Shown piece by piece: positions 1 to 5,894 of a stretch of 6,410 nucleotides of DNA (its first letter is position 1; the number at the start of each line of letters is the position of its first letter). Origin of the DNA: Gammaproteobacteria bacterium (lineage in GTDB: Bacteria > Pseudomonadota > Gammaproteobacteria > Steroidobacterales > Steroidobacteraceae); NCBI GenBank assembly GCA_025350345.1, contig JANXYA010000176.1:1-6410 (forward strand), in the 5' to 3' direction. Under the pieces are notes generated by a model, which worked only from the letters and a program-made list of their open reading frames with translations, was not told the DNA's origin and did not search any database. Position numbers and translations under genes: made by a program.

Positions 1-1141
1 TCTGCAGGCGGTTTTCCAGGCGACGCAGGAACTCGTAGGCCGCGGCCAGCTCGAGCGTGACCTGCAGCGGCAACAGGCGCGCGCCGGCGAGTCGCGGCAG
101 GGCCTCGAGGAGCGAGCCGCCCTGCAGGCGCCGCTCGCTGCCGCCGCGGATGAGCTGGAGCGACTGGACGATGAACTCGATCTCGCGGATCCCTCCGGGG
201 CCGAGCTTGATGTTGTCCTTAAGCTCGCGCCGTTCCACTTCGCGTTCAATCAGCGCCTTCATCTCACGAAGCGATTCGAAGACCCCGAAATCCAGGTACC
301 TGCGGTACACGAAGGGCCTGACGCTGTCGCGGAACACCGCCTGGTACAGGCCCGCGCCGGTCACGGCGCGCGCCTTGATCCACGCGTAGCGCTCCCAATC
401 CCGCCCGTGGCGCTCCAGGTACTCCTCGAAGGCGGCGGAACTGGCCACCAGCGGCCCACTGGCGCCGAAGGGCCGCAATCGCATGTCGACCCTGTAGGCC
501 TTGCCCTCGCTGGTCGGTGCATCCAGGTAGCGAATCACCAGTTGTCCGAGGCGCAGGAAGAACTCCTCGTGCGCGAGGACCCGCGGTCCGGCCGTCTCCC
601 CGTGCGCGCTGAACAGGAACACCAGGTCGACGTCGGAGGAGAAGTTCAGTTCCCGGCCGCCCAGCTTGCCCATCGCAATGATGAGGAGTCCCTGCTCCTC
701 CTCGCCCGCACCCGCCGGCGCGCCGTGGCGTGCGCGCAGTTGCCGTCCGGCCAGTTCGGCCGCGGCACGAATGGCGCAGTCGGCCGCGTCGCTTAAGTCT
801 GCCAGGGTCTGCGGGAGCGTTGCCCAGCCGGCCAGGTCGCGCCAGGCGATGCGCGTGAGCTCCGCGCGCCGCCAGCGCCGCAAGCCGGCCATGAAGGCGG
901 CTTCCTCGTGGACCGGCGGCAAGGGGATCGCAGCGGCCAGCTGCGGCGGGAGCGCCAGAAGCTGTGGCAGCAGCTGCTCATCCCGGGCGAGCGAGTCGAG
1001 CACGAAGTCGCTGGCTGCGAACACCGTTCGCGCGCTGCCCTTGAGATCGGGAGAGGCCCACTGGAGCAGCGCCGCGGTAGCGGGCGATCGCTCGTTGAGG
1101 GTGGTGAGCGCGCGCTCCGCCAGGTCATCTGCCCGTGACAT
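1..1141 (-). CDS. glnE: Bifunctional glutamine synthetase adenylyltransferase/adenylyl-removing enzyme, N-terminal part (runs off left edge)
   Basis: GlnE adenylylates glutamine synthetase when nitrogen is plentiful and removes the AMP when it is scarce, under PII control. The 380 residues present are the N-terminal deadenylylase half; the family is about 950 residues, so the adenylyltransferase half lies beyond the left edge. Diagnostic stretches are AMGKLGGRELNFSSDVDLVF (156-175), with the nucleotidyltransferase DxD aspartates D170 and D172, then YRVDMRLRPFGASGPLV (216-232), GRDWERYAWIKAR (246-258), and DNIKLGPGGIREIEFIVQ (309-326). The visible part ends in FLRRLENRLQ, which in E. coli GlnE also lies near residue 380, so nothing is missing internally. 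The ATG at 1141-1139 is the first possible start, because an in-frame TAG sits four codons upstream (1153-1151). No Shine-Dalgarno precedes it. A candidate terminated RNA lies just upstream on the same strand. Confidence 0.96.
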   Translation of the reverse strand, partial: MSRADDLAERALTTLNERSPATAALLQWASPDLKGSARTVFAASDFVLDSLARDEQLLPQLLALPPQLAAAIPLPPVHEEAAFMAGLRRWRRAELTRIAWRDLAGWATLPQTLADLSDAADCAIRAAAELAGRQLRARHGAPAGAGEEEQGLLIIAMGKLGGRELNFSSDVDLVFLFSAHGETAGPRVLAHEEFFLRLGQLVIRYLDAPTSEGKAYRVDMRLRPFGASGPLVASSAAFEEYLERHGRDWERYAWIKARAVTGAGLYQAVFRDSVRPFVYRRYLDFGVFESLREMKALIEREVERRELKDNIKLGPGGIREIEFIVQSLQLIRGGSERRLQGGSLLEALPRLAGARLLPLQVTLELAAAYEFLRRLENRLQ

Positions 1142-1147
1142 GGGGCG

Positions 1148-1153
1148 ATTCTA
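1148..1153 (-). promoter_or_regulatory. Possible -10 element of a glnE promoter
   Basis: On the minus strand the hexamer TAGAAT matches TATAAT at five of six positions. Its last base lies seven bases before the A of the glnE ATG, so initiation here would begin at or next to the start codon and give a leaderless mRNA. That would fit the missing Shine-Dalgarno. No convincing -35 hexamer is seen 16-18 bases upstream, and only the G of an extended -10 (TGn) is present, so this could be chance. Confidence 0.28.
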
Positions 1154-1183
1154 ACGACGCGGCGAGGAGCGCAGCGGAGTGCC

Positions 1184-1210
1184 AAAAAAAGAGCCCCGCA
1201 AGCGGGGCTC
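1184..1210 (-). terminator. Rho-independent terminator
   Basis: A perfect 9-bp G+C-rich stem (1191-1199 with 1202-1210, effectively a 4-nt loop) is followed on the minus strand by seven T residues (1190-1184). The T-run is on one side only, so it acts on leftward transcription. It ends the transcript from the 1297-1324 promoter just before glnE rather than the plus-strand operon. Confidence 0.9.
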
Positions 1211-1290
1211 CAAGGTATGGCGCGGAAACGGGGGGTCATGTTCCGCGACTTATGGGGAAGGGCTGGACCGTTGGTCCGGCACTTCCCGCA
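1184..1290 (-). ncRNA. Candidate small RNA (or terminated leader of glnE), three hairpins, about 105 nt
   Basis: A strong promoter (1297-1324) and an intrinsic terminator (1184-1210) on the minus strand bracket about 105 nt with no convincing gene. Read 5' to 3', hairpin 1 pairs GGGAAG (1287-1282) with CUUCCC (1260-1255). It continues through a mismatch, two pairs and another mismatch into GGACC/GGUCC closed by an AAC triloop. Hairpin 2 pairs CGCGGAA (1247-1241) with UUCCGCG (1227-1221) and holds a 13-nt loop carrying six consecutive C residues (1235-1230). Hairpin 3 is the terminator. Such C-rich loops are used by some bacterial sRNAs (for example sX13 of Xanthomonas) to pair with G-rich ribosome binding sites; I do not claim homology. 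The start is placed from promoter spacing. It lacks the SRP RNA core and does not look like 6S RNA. The alternative is a cis-acting attenuator of glnE, whose ATG lies about 43 nt beyond the T-tract. Confidence 0.6.
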
Positions 1291-1296
1291 GCACAC

Positions 1297-1324
1297 ATGA
1301 TACGTCTTTCCATTGGTTTGTAAA
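1297..1324 (-). promoter_or_regulatory. Sigma70-type promoter of the candidate small RNA
   Basis: The -35 is TTTACA (1324-1319, five of six matches to TTGACA), then a 16-bp spacer, then the -10 TATCAT (1302-1297, five of six matches to TATAAT). Bases just upstream (about 1328-1346) read on the minus strand as A/T-rich sequence with an A-run, resembling an UP element. Predicted start is near 1291-1289. It is the best promoter in the window and faces the terminator about 100 bp away. Confidence 0.72.
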
Positions 1325-1348
1325 GTGAACTAATTGTGTCTTTTTGCA

Positions 1349-1408
1349 GCGCCGCACGCCCTCCCTAATGCATTGATTTTGCAGATTTATATTACAGGGG
1401 TGCGGCGC
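1349..1408. repeat. Inverted repeat with AT-rich core
   Basis: GCGCCGCAC (1349-1357) is the exact reverse complement of 1400-1408. After one mismatch two more pairs form (1359-1360 with 1397-1398), giving 11 pairs. The interior of about 36 bases is A/T-rich and contains the 8-bp palindrome AATGCATT (1367-1374). It lies between the small-RNA promoter and the CRP-type site. It could be a cruciform or RNA hairpin, or two halves of an operator; there is no T-run after it, so it is not an obvious terminator. Confidence 0.45.
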
Positions 1409-1452
1409 GGCCTGAAGGTGGCAGCAACACGCCCCGGCCCTCCCCCGGCCGA

Positions 1453-1468
1453 TGTGAACGCGTTCACA
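1453..1468. promoter_or_regulatory. CRP/Vfr/Clp-type binding site
   Basis: TGTGAACGCGTTCACA is a 16-bp perfect palindrome with both CRP half-sites, TGTGA-N6-TCACA, at the standard spacing. Its centre is about 93 bp before the ATG of the SCO-like gene. A -10-like TATGGT (1493-1498) lies downstream at roughly the distance expected for activation from a site near -42 to -45, which suggests activation of the SCO-porin-PBP operon. Which regulator of the family binds, and whether it responds to cAMP or (as Clp does) to c-di-GMP, cannot be read from the site. Confidence 0.72.
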
Positions 1469-1553
1469 GCATTGGGAGCGGCGCGGCCCGCTTATGGTGA
1501 ATCGGAGGCCGGCATCACAGTTGCGGCGCGGGAGCATTGCTAACCTCCGGCGC

Positions 1554-2108
1554 ATGATCATCAGCAGCAGGCAATCGATGCGTTGGCAGGCCGCATGGCT
1601 GTGCGCCGGTGTGCTGCTGGCCTGCGGCGCGAGCGCCAGCAGCGGCAGCGTGACGCGCCTGGAGCAGCTGCCACAACAGTGGCGTGACGATCGGGGCGAG
1701 CCGCTGGCGCTCACGGATCTGCTCGGGCAGCGCGTCGTGATCTCGATGGCCTACACCCGCTGCCACACCCAGTGCCCGGCCACGATTGCTGAACTCCAGC
1801 GCATGCAAAGCGCGCTGGATGAGCGCGGCGAGCAGGCCAGTTTTGTCATCGTGGGCTACGACCCTGAAGGTGACGATCCAGCCAGCTGGCGCCAGTACCG
1901 CAGCAATCACCGGCTCGAGCGCAGCAACTGGCACTTCCTCACCGGCAGCCTTGCGGAGACGCGACAGCTGGCCCACCAGCTGGGCTTTGAATTCTGGAAT
2001 TACGACACGCACGTCATGCACCACTCGCGCCTCGTGATTTTCGACGCCCAGGGCCATTGGCGCGGGGCGATCACTCCCGCGTCCGGCAACTGGTCGGCCC
2101 TGCTTTGA
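1554..2108 (+). CDS. SCO1/SenC/PrrC-family copper-binding thioredoxin-like protein
   Basis: SCO proteins are exported, membrane-anchored thioredoxin-fold proteins that hold copper or reduce thiols, classically to build the CuA centre of cytochrome c oxidase. This 184-residue protein has the motif C70-HTQ-C74-P75 after a YTRC strand, and the distal histidine in HHS (H157), the three family copper ligands at normal spacing. The segment WLCAGVLLACGASA (15-28) is a signal peptide; LLAC (C24) could be a lipobox, while ASA-SS offers an ordinary cleavage site. The start is uncertain. The ATG at 1554 has no clear Shine-Dalgarno; an ATG at 1578 has a weak AGCAGG six bases upstream and still keeps the signal sequence. 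It is first in a three-gene operon, 14 bp before the porin gene, downstream of a CRP-type site. No oxidase gene is in view, so the usual role cannot be assumed. Confidence 0.9.
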   Translation: MIISSRQSMRWQAAWLCAGVLLACGASASSGSVTRLEQLPQQWRDDRGEPLALTDLLGQRVVISMAYTRCHTQCPATIAELQRMQSALDERGEQASFVIVGYDPEGDDPASWRQYRSNHRLERSNWHFLTGSLAETRQLAHQLGFEFWNYDTHVMHHSRLVIFDAQGHWRGAITPASGNWSALL

Positions 2109-2122
2109 CTATTGGAGTACAC

Positions 2123-3496
2123 ATGCGACGCAACACGACCGCCCTGGTTGGCTCCCGGCTCTGCGCAGCGCTGCTGCTGGGGTTGCTGATCGGCACGATG
2201 CCTGCACGCGCGCTGGCCGCGGAGCGCGCGCCCAGCGTCGAGGAGCTGCAGCAGAAGCTGGACGAGAGCATCAAGGCGATACAGGCGCTCACGGAACGGG
2301 TGCGTGAACTGGAATCCCGGCAACCGGGCACGGCGGTGGCGAGCACGCCAGCGCCCGCTGCAACACCGCCCGGTCCCGCCGTGGCGCCGCCGGCGCCAGT
2401 GGCCGCGCCCAACACGGCCGATACGGCCCGGATCGAAGCGCTCGAACTACAGCTGGGCCAGCTGGAGAGCGCGAATGCGGGCCGCGGATCAGCCGACACG
2501 GGTTTGCCACTGCACGGCTTTGCCGACGTGGGCGTCGCCACGCACAACCCGATCAACGCCGATCTGAAGGGATTCAATGTCGGCAACCTGGACTTCTACC
2601 TGACGCCGCGCCTCAGCGATCGCAGCCGCGCCCTGTTCGAGATGAACACGGAAGTCAGCTCCAAGGGCCAGGTCGGCGTCGATCTGGAGCGCGCCCAGAT
2701 CGGCTACCAGCTCGCCGACCAGGCCACGGTCTGGCTGGGCCGCTTCCACACTCCCTTCGGTTACGTGAATACGGCCTTCCACCACGGCGCCTGGGTCAAT
2801 GATTCGCTGCGGCGTCCGGGATTCTTGAATTTCGAGGACAGCGGGGGCATCGTCCCGACGCACACGGTGGGACTGTGGATTACCGGGGCCCCCCGGGTCG
2901 GAACGGGCAAGGTGCAGTACGACGCCTACGTGGGTAACGGCCAGCAGATCCAGGGCGGCATCATCGATATGCGCAGCGCGGGCAACACCCACGGCGACCT
3001 GATCTTTGGCGGACGCCTGGCGTACCTGTTCAATTCAGGTGCCACCGAGGGCTTGACGCTCGGCGTACACGCCTTCGACGCACGCATCGACGACGATGCT
3101 CTGCCCGAGCACCTGACCCGCGTGCTCAGCTACGGCGGCTACGCCGTCTACGATACCGATCAGTGGGAAAATATTGCGGAGTTCTACCTGTTCGATGACG
3201 AGGATCTGTCGGGCTCCAGCGGCTCCCATCGCAGCCACGCCGGCTTCGTCCAGCTCGGATACCGCACCGCATGGGGCGTCCCCTACGCGCGCTACGAATC
3301 CACCTCGCTCGACCAGACCGACAACTTCTTCGCCGCGCAGACTTCCGGCGCCTCCTATCATCGCAGCGCGCTGGGCCTGCGCTATGACCTGGGCTCGGAT
3401 GCGGCCGTCAAACTGGAGTTTGCCGACACGCAATTGACCGACCGCAGCCGCGAGCACTACAGCGCAGGGTTGATGCAATATGCAATCCGCTTCTGA
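2123..3496 (+). CDS. Outer-membrane porin-like beta-barrel protein with N-terminal coiled coil
   Basis: A 457-residue exported protein. A signal peptide (hydrophobic AALLLGLLIG, cleavage near ALA-AE, 31-34) is followed by a heptad-like coiled coil (38-66), a Pro/Ala-rich linker (69-97) and a second short helical stretch (98-117). From residue 128 come alternating strands typical of a barrel: LHGFADVGVA, LDFYLTPRLSD, ERAQIGYQLAD, VWLGRFHTPFGYVNTAFHHG, VQYDAYVGNG, FVQLGYRT, LGLRYDLG. The chain ends MQYAIRF, with the terminal Phe that directs outer-membrane insertion. The N-terminal coiled coil plus barrel recalls trimeric DcaP-like porins; substrate is unknown. The start at 2123 is supported by GGAG (2114-2117) five bases upstream and by the signal peptide beginning there. 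An ATG in the same frame at 2057 lies inside the SCO gene and gives no signal sequence. The 3' end overlaps the next gene by 17 bp. Confidence 0.85.
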   Translation: MRRNTTALVGSRLCAALLLGLLIGTMPARALAAERAPSVEELQQKLDESIKAIQALTERVRELESRQPGTAVASTPAPAATPPGPAVAPPAPVAAPNTADTARIEALELQLGQLESANAGRGSADTGLPLHGFADVGVATHNPINADLKGFNVGNLDFYLTPRLSDRSRALFEMNTEVSSKGQVGVDLERAQIGYQLADQATVWLGRFHTPFGYVNTAFHHGAWVNDSLRRPGFLNFEDSGGIVPTHTVGLWITGAPRVGTGKVQYDAYVGNGQQIQGGIIDMRSAGNTHGDLIFGGRLAYLFNSGATEGLTLGVHAFDARIDDDALPEHLTRVLSYGGYAVYDTDQWENIAEFYLFDDEDLSGSSGSHRSHAGFVQLGYRTAWGVPYARYESTSLDQTDNFFAAQTSGASYHRSALGLRYDLGSDAAVKLEFADTQLTDRSREHYSAGLMQYAIRF

Positions 3497-3923
3497 TTCC
3501 CGCCCACGCCGCACGCACTCGCCGCGCGCGGCGCAGCGCTGGCTGCTCGGCGCGGCGCTGGCGGCGCTGTCCCTGAGGGCCGCCGCGAGCGACCTGTACG
3601 TGGTGTGCAATGCGGGCGTCAACCTGCAGGCCGCCGACATCCGCGACGTGTTCATCGGCGAGAAAAGCTTTGCCGGTGCGGCGCGGCTGGCGCCTGCCGA
3701 CAACAGCTCCGCGCAGGCCGCCTTCCTCGAGAAGGTCATGAAGCTCGACGCCCGCAAGTACGCCACGCTGTGGACGAAGAAATCGTTTCGCGATGGCACC
3801 AATCCACCGCCAGTCAGGGCGACCGACGCCGAAGCCCTCGCCTACGTCCTCCAGACGCCGGGCGGTTGCAGCTATGTGCTGCGAGTGCCGACGGCTGGGG
3901 TCACGGTCGTCGCCAAGTTCTGA
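3480..3923 (+). CDS. Small PstS-like periplasmic substrate-binding-domain protein
   Basis: A 147-residue exported protein resembling the short, one-domain relatives of phosphate-binding PstS, which are often annotated as phosphate ABC transporter substrate-binding protein. A basic N-terminus and hydrophobic stretch (21-33) lead to likely cleavage at AAA-SD (36-37). The mature part follows the family order: a first strand DLYVVCNAG, then LQAADIRDVFIGEKSFAGA (the usual 'D-I-F-G-K' turn), DNSSAQAAFLEKVMKLD, a WTKKSFRDGTNPPP loop, DAEALAYVLQTPGGCSYV and a final strand VTVVAKF. C43 and C130 could form a disulfide. It is about half the size of true PstS, and no permease or ATPase gene is near, so a role in sensing or in partnering the porin is as likely as transport. 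The ATG overlaps the porin stop by 17 bp, with AGGG (3466-3469) upstream, suggesting translational coupling. Phosphate as ligand is inference only. Confidence 0.78.
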   Translation: MQSASDSRPRRTHSPRAAQRWLLGAALAALSLRAAASDLYVVCNAGVNLQAADIRDVFIGEKSFAGAARLAPADNSSAQAAFLEKVMKLDARKYATLWTKKSFRDGTNPPPVRATDAEALAYVLQTPGGCSYVLRVPTAGVTVVAKF

Positions 3924-3925
3924 TT

Positions 3926-3950
3926 CCGGGCGGCGCCCGGGTCGACCGGG
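3926..3950. terminator. GC-rich hairpins between convergent genes, possible weak terminator
   Basis: CCGGGC (3926-3931) pairs with GCCCGG (3935-3940). An alternative stem uses CCCGG (3936-3940) with CCGGG (3946-3950) around GTCGA. They lie just after the stop of the PstS-like gene, in the 48-bp gap before the convergent diguanylate cyclase gene. Neither strand has a T-run, so intrinsic termination is uncertain. Confidence 0.3.
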
Positions 3951-3971
3951 ACCCCCGCGAAGGCCGGCGCT

Positions 3972-5837
3972 TTACCCCTCGGCGAGCTTTCTGAGACTCA
4001 CGGAACTCGTGTGTTCAACGGGGCGCCGGAACTCCCCGGTGGTCGCCAGCCGGGCATCACCGATCACGGCCCGGTCACGCCCCGCTTCCTTGGCGCGATA
4101 CAGGGCCTCATCGGCGATCTTCACCATCCGCTCGAATCGCGGGCTCATCGTGGTGTCGGCGATACCGAAGCTGGAGGTAAAGGCCGCCGTGCCACCGGTG
4201 AGCAGAGCGGTGGCCAGCGAGGCGCGGATCCGGTCCACCGCCTCATTGGCCTGCGCTGCGCTGGCATTGGGCATGATCAGCACGAACTCTTCCCCGCCCC
4301 AGCGGGAAGCCATGTCGCCATCGCGCATGCTCAGGCGCAGGGTCTCGGCAAACAGGCGCAGTGCCTTGTCGCCCGCTTCGTGGCCGCGCGAGTCATTGAG
4401 CTTCTTGAAGTGATCGAGGTCCGCGATGACCACGGCAAAGGGCCGGCCCGATGCGACCAGGTCGCGCGCCCGTTCCTCCGCTGAGCGGCGGTTGTGCAGA
4501 CCCGTGAGGCTGTCGGTCGCCGCCTTCTGCTGGGTGCTGTGGAAGGCACGCACCGTGCCGATGCGGGCACCGGCCTGCGCGCCCAGGATCGTGAGATTGG
4601 CGATCTGCCGGGGGTCTGGAAGCCGGCCTGCCGGCGCCGCAGAGTGCAGCACGCCGAGCGCCCGGCCCATGAAGCTGACGGGCACGCAGACGGCAGAGAC
4701 CGGGCCACAGGGGCGGCCGCGCAGCCGGGTGCAGGCGTTGAGCGCCTCGCCATCGGCGAACAGGACCGGGCTGCCGCGGCGTACCGCCATGCAGCTGAAG
4801 GGCGAATCCACGTTGCAGCCGGCGGGGCCGGCCGTGGGATGGGCAGTGGCGCGCTCCAGGTGCGCGCGGCTGGAATCGGCCAGCAGCAGTTCGGTCGGCA
4901 CGTCAGGCGCGATCGCCACCATGGCGCGCCCCAGGATCTCGTAGGCCTCTTCCTCCGTATCGGCCATTTCCAGGCCTTCGCTCAGCTGGTTGCCGAAGGC
5001 ATCGCGGTCGGCGTCGGCGCGCAGGCGCCCGATGACCTCGTTGAGACTGTCTGCCATGCCGTTGATGGCCCCGCCCAGGTCGCCGAGTTCATCGGGCCCG
5101 AGATTGACGTTGCGGGCATTGAGATCGCCACTGGCGAGTGACTGGGCGACGTCGCGCACGGACTTGAGCGAGCCGCGTATGGAGCGCGAGAGCAGGACGA
5201 CCAGCACGCCGACGATGATGTTGATCAGCACGCCGGCCATGACCAGCCAGCGCTTGGCGTCGCGCTCCGCGCTCTCGGCGTCGCTGCTCGCCTTGACGAT
5301 ATGCGTTGTGAACGCACTGGTCTGCGCGTCCATGGCATCGTTGAGGGCAGAGGCCGAGGCGTCGAACTGCGCCAACTCCCTGGTGGCCGATGCCGAGTCA
5401 TTCAATGCCAGTCGGCCGACTGCACCCGCATTGCTCAGGTAGACATCGGCGAGCGTCTGCACGCGCGCCTCGGTGTCCATCAGGTCGGGCGGCAGCTCCA
5501 GCTTCGCCAGCGTCAGCAGATCCCGGCGCAGATCCTTGGAATTGTCGTCCATGGAAGCGAGCAGGTCGGAGCGCTCCGTGTCCGTGCGGGCTCGTCCGGC
5601 CAGGGCCGAGTTAAGGTCGCCGCGCAGATCCGATATCCGGGTCTCGGCGTCCTGGTGGTAGCGCGCGCCCTTGCTGATCAGGGCCAGGCTCGACATTGCG
5701 CGGTTCTGTGCGCTCAAGGCCCGCCACGCAATAATGCCGCCGAACACCAGCGCCAGCGCGAGCAGGCCGTTGATCAGAAACAGCCGGGCACCAACGGTCC
5801 AACCGTTGAAGCGCACGCCTGCGAGAAATGCACCCAT
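3972..5837 (-). CDS. Membrane sensor diguanylate cyclase (TM-periplasmic-TM-HAMP-GAF-GGDEF)
   Basis: This 621-residue inner-membrane protein should make c-di-GMP from two GTP. TM1 spans about 16-38, a helical periplasmic sensor 40-195, TM2 197-217 and HAMP about 218-270 (ARNVNLGPDELGDLGGAINGMADSL). A GAF-type domain (about 285-430) follows, then GGDEF (440-595) opening with DSLTGLHNRRS. Metal-binding ADLDHFKKLND (472-482) and signature RWGGEEF (512-518) are intact. R505-x-x-D508 lies five residues before the signature, the product-inhibition I-site. All five cysteines of the protein (341, 349, 369, 377, 384) fall in the GAF domain. A 26-residue tail of unknown role follows the cyclase. The ATG at 5837 is the first possible start because the codon just before it is an in-frame TGA; the Shine-Dalgarno is weak. 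The gene converges on the SCO-porin-PBP operon with a 48-bp gap. Confidence 0.95.
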   Translation of the reverse strand: MGAFLAGVRFNGWTVGARLFLINGLLALALVFGGIIAWRALSAQNRAMSSLALISKGARYHQDAETRISDLRGDLNSALAGRARTDTERSDLLASMDDNSKDLRRDLLTLAKLELPPDLMDTEARVQTLADVYLSNAGAVGRLALNDSASATRELAQFDASASALNDAMDAQTSAFTTHIVKASSDAESAERDAKRWLVMAGVLINIIVGVLVVLLSRSIRGSLKSVRDVAQSLASGDLNARNVNLGPDELGDLGGAINGMADSLNEVIGRLRADADRDAFGNQLSEGLEMADTEEEAYEILGRAMVAIAPDVPTELLLADSSRAHLERATAHPTAGPAGCNVDSPFSCMAVRRGSPVLFADGEALNACTRLRGRPCGPVSAVCVPVSFMGRALGVLHSAAPAGRLPDPRQIANLTILGAQAGARIGTVRAFHSTQQKAATDSLTGLHNRRSAEERARDLVASGRPFAVVIADLDHFKKLNDSRGHEAGDKALRLFAETLRLSMRDGDMASRWGGEEFVLIMPNASAAQANEAVDRIRASLATALLTGGTAAFTSSFGIADTTMSPRFERMVKIADEALYRAKEAGRDRAVIGDARLATTGEFRRPVEHTSSVSLRKLAEG

Positions 5838-5894
5838 TCAAGCGCTGTCCGGTAACAAATACCCCGGAAGAATATCGGCTTATGCCCGCGGAGA

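Noticed and set aside
1184..1210. Hairpin as a bidirectional terminator
   Set aside because: The A-run is on the left only. On the plus strand the stem is followed by CAAGG with no T-run, so it should act only on leftward transcripts.
1184..1290. 4.5S (SRP) RNA or 6S RNA as identity of the candidate RNA
   Set aside because: The conserved SRP core (GGUCAGGUCCGGAAGGAAGC-like) is absent. The predicted length of about 105 nt and the three separate hairpins do not fit 6S RNA, which is about 180 nt with one long helix and a central bubble.
793..1296. Open frame on the minus strand overlapping glnE and the candidate RNA
   Set aside because: It is in a different frame from the clearly conserved glnE, has Arg/Ser/Pro-rich shadow composition, and its start lies inside the predicted structured RNA.
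1373..1393. TTGATT and TATATT as a plus-strand promoter
   Set aside because: The hexamers are only 9 bp apart, far from the required 16-18 bp, and no other -35 fits the TATATT.
3035..3802. 255-residue open frame on the minus strand opposite the porin and PstS-like genes
   Set aside because: It lies opposite two genes with signal peptides and family motifs and shows no recognisable domain. Long antisense frames are common in GC-rich DNA.
4494..5141. Long plus-strand open frame inside the diguanylate cyclase gene
   Set aside because: It is the reverse strand of the HAMP-GAF-GGDEF coding sequence, with no domain pattern of its own.
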